17,903 bases of DNA from NCBI GenBank assembly GCA_002405475.1, contig DHLX01000034.1:1-17903 (forward strand), given 5' to 3'. The notes under the pieces were generated by a model. That model made no database searches, had not been told where the DNA came from, and saw only the letters and a list, made by a program, of their open reading frames with translations. Both the position numbers and the translations under genes were made by a program. Source of the DNA: Burkholderiales bacterium UBA4657 (GTDB lineage Bacteria > Pseudomonadota > Gammaproteobacteria > Burkholderiales > Burkholderiaceae_E). How positions within the stretch are numbered: the first letter of the stretch is position 1; every line of letters begins with the position of its first letter. Of the stretch, positions 15,560 through 17,903 are shown in pieces.

Positions 15560-16261
15560 ATGAACCAAAATGAAATGAAACTGGCGGTCGCCAAGGCTGC
15601 CGTTGAACATATTCGGCCCCGTTTGAATCGTGACGATGTACTCGGTATTGGTACCGGCTCGACCGTCGATTTGTTTATCGACGAACTGGCGCGCTACAAG
15701 AATGAATTCGGCGCGGCAGTGGCCAGTTCCGAACGTAGCGCCGAACGCCTGAGAAAAAACGGCATTGAAGTGCTCGACCTGAACAGTGTCAGCGACATTC
15801 CGTTTTATATCGACGGCGCCGATGAAGTCACCCGGCACTTGCATATGATCAAAGGGGGTGGTGCGGCGCTGACGCGCGAAAAAATTGTCGCTGCCGTGGC
15901 CAAACGCTTTGTCTGTATTGTCGATGAAACCAAGCTGGTACCGGTGCTGGGAAATTTTCCCCTGCCGGTCGAAGTCATCCCCATGGCGCGCAGTTATGTG
16001 GCACGCCAGATCATGAAACATGCCGTGGATTTTCCCGCGATGTCGGTCGATTGGCGTTTACAGGCAGACGGCAAGCCGGTACTGACCGATAACGGCAACG
16101 TCATACTCGATGTGCGTGGCTGGAACATCATGAATCCGGTCGAATTGGAACAAAGCCTGAACCAGATTGTCGGTACGGTCACCAATGGTTTGTTTGCGGC
16201 ACGTGGTGCCGATGTTTGTCTGGTTGCCACTCAAAACGGCATTCAGACGTTGAACAGGTGA
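15560..16261 (+). CDS. rpiA: Ribose-5-phosphate isomerase A
   Basis: It interconverts ribulose-5-phosphate and ribose-5-phosphate in the non-oxidative pentose phosphate pathway. The protein is 233 residues (E. coli RpiA 219). The phosphate loop is GIGTGSTVD (29-37). The catalytic set matches E. coli with an offset of four: D85 and D88 in IDGADEV, K98 in IKGGGAALTREK, and E107. The ATG at 15560 is preferred, but an in-frame ATG at 15575 is an alternative; neither has a strong Shine-Dalgarno sequence. It may be partly transcribed from clpB. Its stop codon lies inside the palindrome at 16258-16275 that precedes phoU. Confidence 0.97.
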   Translation: MNQNEMKLAVAKAAVEHIRPRLNRDDVLGIGTGSTVDLFIDELARYKNEFGAAVASSERSAERLRKNGIEVLDLNSVSDIPFYIDGADEVTRHLHMIKGGGAALTREKIVAAVAKRFVCIVDETKLVPVLGNFPLPVEVIPMARSYVARQIMKHAVDFPAMSVDWRLQADGKPVLTDNGNVILDVRGWNIMNPVELEQSLNQIVGTVTNGLFAARGADVCLVATQNGIQTLNR

Positions 16262-16275
16262 CATGAAATTGTCAC
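16258..16275. repeat. Palindrome GTGACA-N6-TGTCAC between rpiA and phoU
   Basis: Perfect six-base arms, GTGACA (16258-16263) and TGTCAC (16270-16275), are separated by TGAAAT. It covers the rpiA stop and lies 40 bases before the phoU start. A second short palindrome, CTCAT-A-ATGAG, follows at 16284-16294. The spacing is typical of a dimeric repressor or activator site. The right arm also begins an 18-base stretch (16269-16286) that agrees with a Pho box at about 11 positions by eye, which is weak. Confidence 0.4.
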
Positions 16276-16291
16276 AGACATGACTCATAAT
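16263..16291 (+). promoter_or_regulatory. Candidate phoU promoter
   Basis: CATAAT (16286-16291) is a five-of-six -10 match, with ATGAAA (16263-16268) 17 bases upstream as a four-of-six -35. The weak -35 overlaps the GTGACA-N6-TGTCAC palindrome, so an activator or repressor bound there would control it. A start near 16298 would leave a very short leader containing the AAGGA site at 16302-16306. Confidence 0.3.
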
Positions 16292-16314
16292 GAGACGTTC
16301 TAAGGAAAAGAATC

Positions 16315-17013
16315 ATGGGTGAACATACTTACCGGCAGTTTGATACCGAGCTGGAAAACATTCGCAGCAAAGTGCTGCAAATGGGTGGCTTGGTGGAACA
16401 GCAAATCATCAAGGCGGTTGAGGCGCTCGATACCGGCGACAAGGCGCTGATTAGTGCCGTGATTGAAGGCGACAAAATTGTCAATCGTTACGAAGTCGAA
16501 ATCGACGAGTTTTGCACCCAGATTATTGCCAAACGCCAGCCCGCTGCCGGCGATTTACGCGTTATTCATACCGTCATCAAAACCATTACCGACCTGGAGC
16601 GCATCGGTGACGAGGCAGAAAAAATTGCCCGTATGGCGCGCTCCATTGAAGAAGCCAACCGTAACCATCTGCCGCGAATTGAGCTTAAGCACATGGAAAA
16701 TTCAGCCATTTCCATGCTTCGTGGCGCATTAGACGCCTTTGCCCGACTCGACGCCGCAGGCGCGGCGGCCGTGGTGCGCGAAGATGAAACCGTTGACAAC
16801 GAGTTTCGCTCGGTGCTGCGCCAGTTGATTACACACATGATGGAAGACCCGCGCAGCATTTCCCGCGCCCTCGACCTGTTGTTCGTGTCCAAGGCGCTGG
16901 AGCGGATTGGTGATCATTCCAAAAACATGTGCGAGTACGTCATTTACATGGTCAAAGGCCGTGACGTGCGTCACATTGGTGTTGACCGGCTCGAGGCCGA
17001 AGCACGTTCCTGA
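16315..17013 (+). CDS. phoU: PhoU phosphate-signalling regulator
   Basis: PhoU couples the PstSCAB phosphate transporter to the PhoR-PhoB two-component system, keeping the Pho regulon off when phosphate is plentiful. The protein is 232 residues, all-helical, with the two PhoU repeats. Each carries the metal-cluster signature ERIGD: E95/D99 in DLERIGDEAEKIA and E196/D200 in ALERIGDHSKNM. AAGGA at 16302-16306, eight bases before the ATG, supports the start. No pst or phoBR gene is adjacent, so this is an orphan copy in this window. The stop TGA is immediately followed by the stop of yggX on the other strand. Confidence 0.96.
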   Translation: MGEHTYRQFDTELENIRSKVLQMGGLVEQQIIKAVEALDTGDKALISAVIEGDKIVNRYEVEIDEFCTQIIAKRQPAAGDLRVIHTVIKTITDLERIGDEAEKIARMARSIEEANRNHLPRIELKHMENSAISMLRGALDAFARLDAAGAAAVVREDETVDNEFRSVLRQLITHMMEDPRSISRALDLLFVSKALERIGDHSKNMCEYVIYMVKGRDVRHIGVDRLEAEARS

Positions 17014-17286
17014 TCAGGCCTGGGGCGGCACGTAGCCGGTGGCGACATCGGCACCGTCACCAAAAAAGTGCTTTTCCATCTGCTGCGCCAGGTATTTGCG
17101 CGCCCGCGCATCGGCCAGATTAAGACGGTTTTCATTCACCAGCATGGTCTGATGCTTGATCCATTGCTGCCAGGCTTCCTTGCTGACACGCTCGAAAATC
17201 TTTTTGCCTAGTTCACCCGGGTATGGCGGAAAATCCAGTCCTTCAGCTTCCTTGTTCAGTTTGATGCAATCAACCATGCGCGCCAT
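17014..17286 (-). CDS. yggX: YggX-type Fe(2+)-trafficking / oxidative protection protein
   Basis: This small cytoplasmic protein is linked to iron-sulfur cluster protection and Fe(II) handling under oxidative stress. The protein is 90 residues (E. coli 91). It shows the family hallmarks MVDCIKLNKEAEGLDFPPYP, GELGKKIFERVSKEAW, the QTMLVNENRLN block and a GYVPP end. The conserved cysteine is C7. The frame is open upstream to 17466, but the ATG at 17286 gives the canonical start and has AGGAG (complement of 17295-17299) eight bases ahead. The upstream gene ends 82 bases before it, and a TACAAT (complement of 17322-17327) may be its own -10 box. It converges with phoU with no intervening base. 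Confidence 0.96.
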   Translation of the reverse strand: MARMVDCIKLNKEAEGLDFPPYPGELGKKIFERVSKEAWQQWIKHQTMLVNENRLNLADARARKYLAQQMEKHFFGDGADVATGYVPPQA

Positions 17287-17321
17287 GAAACCCACTCCTG
17301 TAAAAAAATTGCGATAACGCG

Positions 17322-17327
17322 ATTGTA
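17322..17327 (-). promoter_or_regulatory. Possible -10 element for yggX
   Basis: TACAAT on the minus strand matches the -10 consensus at five of six positions and would give a leader of about 30 bases before the yggX start. No good -35 lies at 16-18 bases. The repeat GCGAT-AAC-GCGAT (plus strand, 17311-17323) adjoins it. Weak evidence. Confidence 0.22.
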
Positions 17328-17368
17328 AGCCGTTCAGCCAGGCGGGTTGGTCAGTCTGAAGCAGGCCG

Positions 17369-17903
17369 CTAGTCGCGGCAGCTTTTGGTGAATCCGGGGC
17401 AGCGGTCACGCCCATATCCCGGCAGGGGGCGCCCGGTCTGCGGGTCGATGATGGCACCGTTGGCAATGACCTCGTTGGTGCTGTTATCCATCAAGCGCCC
17501 GGTCTGTTTGTCGTACAGGCCATAAACGTATTGGCGTTTGCATTCGTTGTCACCGGAGGGGCACAAGACCTTGAGTACCACCGCGCCCATCCATTTGTCG
17601 GCGCGGTAGGCGGCGAGGCGTTCTACAGTGGCCCTGCCACCTTTTTCTGAGTAGCGCAAGTCCGAACGCTGCGTATCCACCAGCACCAGGTCACCGGCAC
17701 GCACTTTCTTGACAGCATCGTCCGGGCTTTGGGTAAACTCAATGGCGATATTTGTCCAGAGGCTGTCATTAATGACGATGCCGCCCCAGTAGAAATCACG
17801 CTCAAACTCGTCGGCATCTTTAACGAACGTAAAGCCAGCATTCTTAAAATTACGTACCGTGTTGCCAATAGTGGCTTTAGTAAACAAGAAACTGTCCTGG
17901 GTA
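17369..17903 (-). CDS. Uncharacterised protein, C-terminal part only
   Basis: The frame is open from the window edge (in phase from 17902) to the TAG at 17369-17371, giving 177 residues without their N-terminus. A TTG at 17885-17887 could be read as a start, but the frame continues upstream without a stop, so the gene more likely begins outside. I do not recognise the family. The visible part is soluble-looking, mixed alpha/beta, with many aromatic residues (DFYWGGIVINDSLWTN), the segment VRAGDLVLVDTQRSD, and four cysteines grouped as CPSGDNEC and CPGFTKSC near the C-terminus. Paired cysteines could mean disulfides and export, but no signal sequence is visible to test this. It precedes yggX on the same strand by 82 bases. 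Confidence 0.7.
   Translation of the reverse strand, partial: TQDSFLFTKATIGNTVRNFKNAGFTFVKDADEFERDFYWGGIVINDSLWTNIAIEFTQSPDDAVKKVRAGDLVLVDTQRSDLRYSEKGGRATVERLAAYRADKWMGAVVLKVLCPSGDNECKRQYVYGLYDKQTGRLMDNSTNEVIANGAIIDPQTGRPLPGYGRDRCPGFTKSCRD

Noticed and set aside
17287..17320. GCG-TTAT-CGC followed by seven Ts on the minus strand as a terminator before yggX
   Set aside because: The stem has only three pairs, and the T-run directly precedes the yggX ribosome site, so it is more likely just leader sequence.

Overview
The window reads as a densely packed chromosomal stretch of a betaproteobacterium. The main evidence is the gene order aminotransferase-hom-thrC-moeA-moaD-moaE-clpB, a typical betaproteobacterial (Burkholderiales-like) run, together with intermediate GC and the close similarity of each product to proteobacterial families. 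Assignment below class level is not secure. No rRNA, tRNA, CRISPR array or intact insertion sequence was seen.

Layout. (1) Bases 1-2991, plus strand: the replicative helicase gene dnaB (its first codons lie outside the window), then prfC (release factor 3). (2) Bases 2986-5550, minus strand: an apparent operon read from right to left, an Mth938-like (DUF498) protein, a PrxQ/BCP peroxiredoxin and a PIN-PhoH fusion. The last gene meets prfC tail to tail with a 6-base overlap. (3) Bases 5551-6876: the least ordinary part. It holds a DUF3313-like lipoprotein gene on the minus strand, a doubtful 63-codon reading frame coupled to it, AT-rich flanks, an imperfect hairpin, an 18-bp palindrome and a spaced inverted repeat. 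It looks like an accessory insertion into otherwise conserved gene order. (4) Bases 6877-12853, plus strand: alaA, hom, thrC, moeA, moaD and moaE, closely spaced, covering alanine/threonine biosynthesis and the late steps of molybdopterin synthesis. (5) Bases 12876-15536: clpB behind a strong match to a sigma-32 heat-shock promoter. (6) Bases 15560-17013: rpiA and an orphan phoU. (7) Bases 17014-17903, minus strand: yggX, abutting phoU stop to stop, and the C-terminal part of an unrecognised protein running off the window.

Most of the window is core metabolism and housekeeping. I did not find convincing evidence of a new multi-gene system. The candidates for a second look are the 5551-6876 insert with its lipoprotein, small frame and DNA symmetries, the palindrome between rpiA and phoU, and the unknown partial gene at the right edge.
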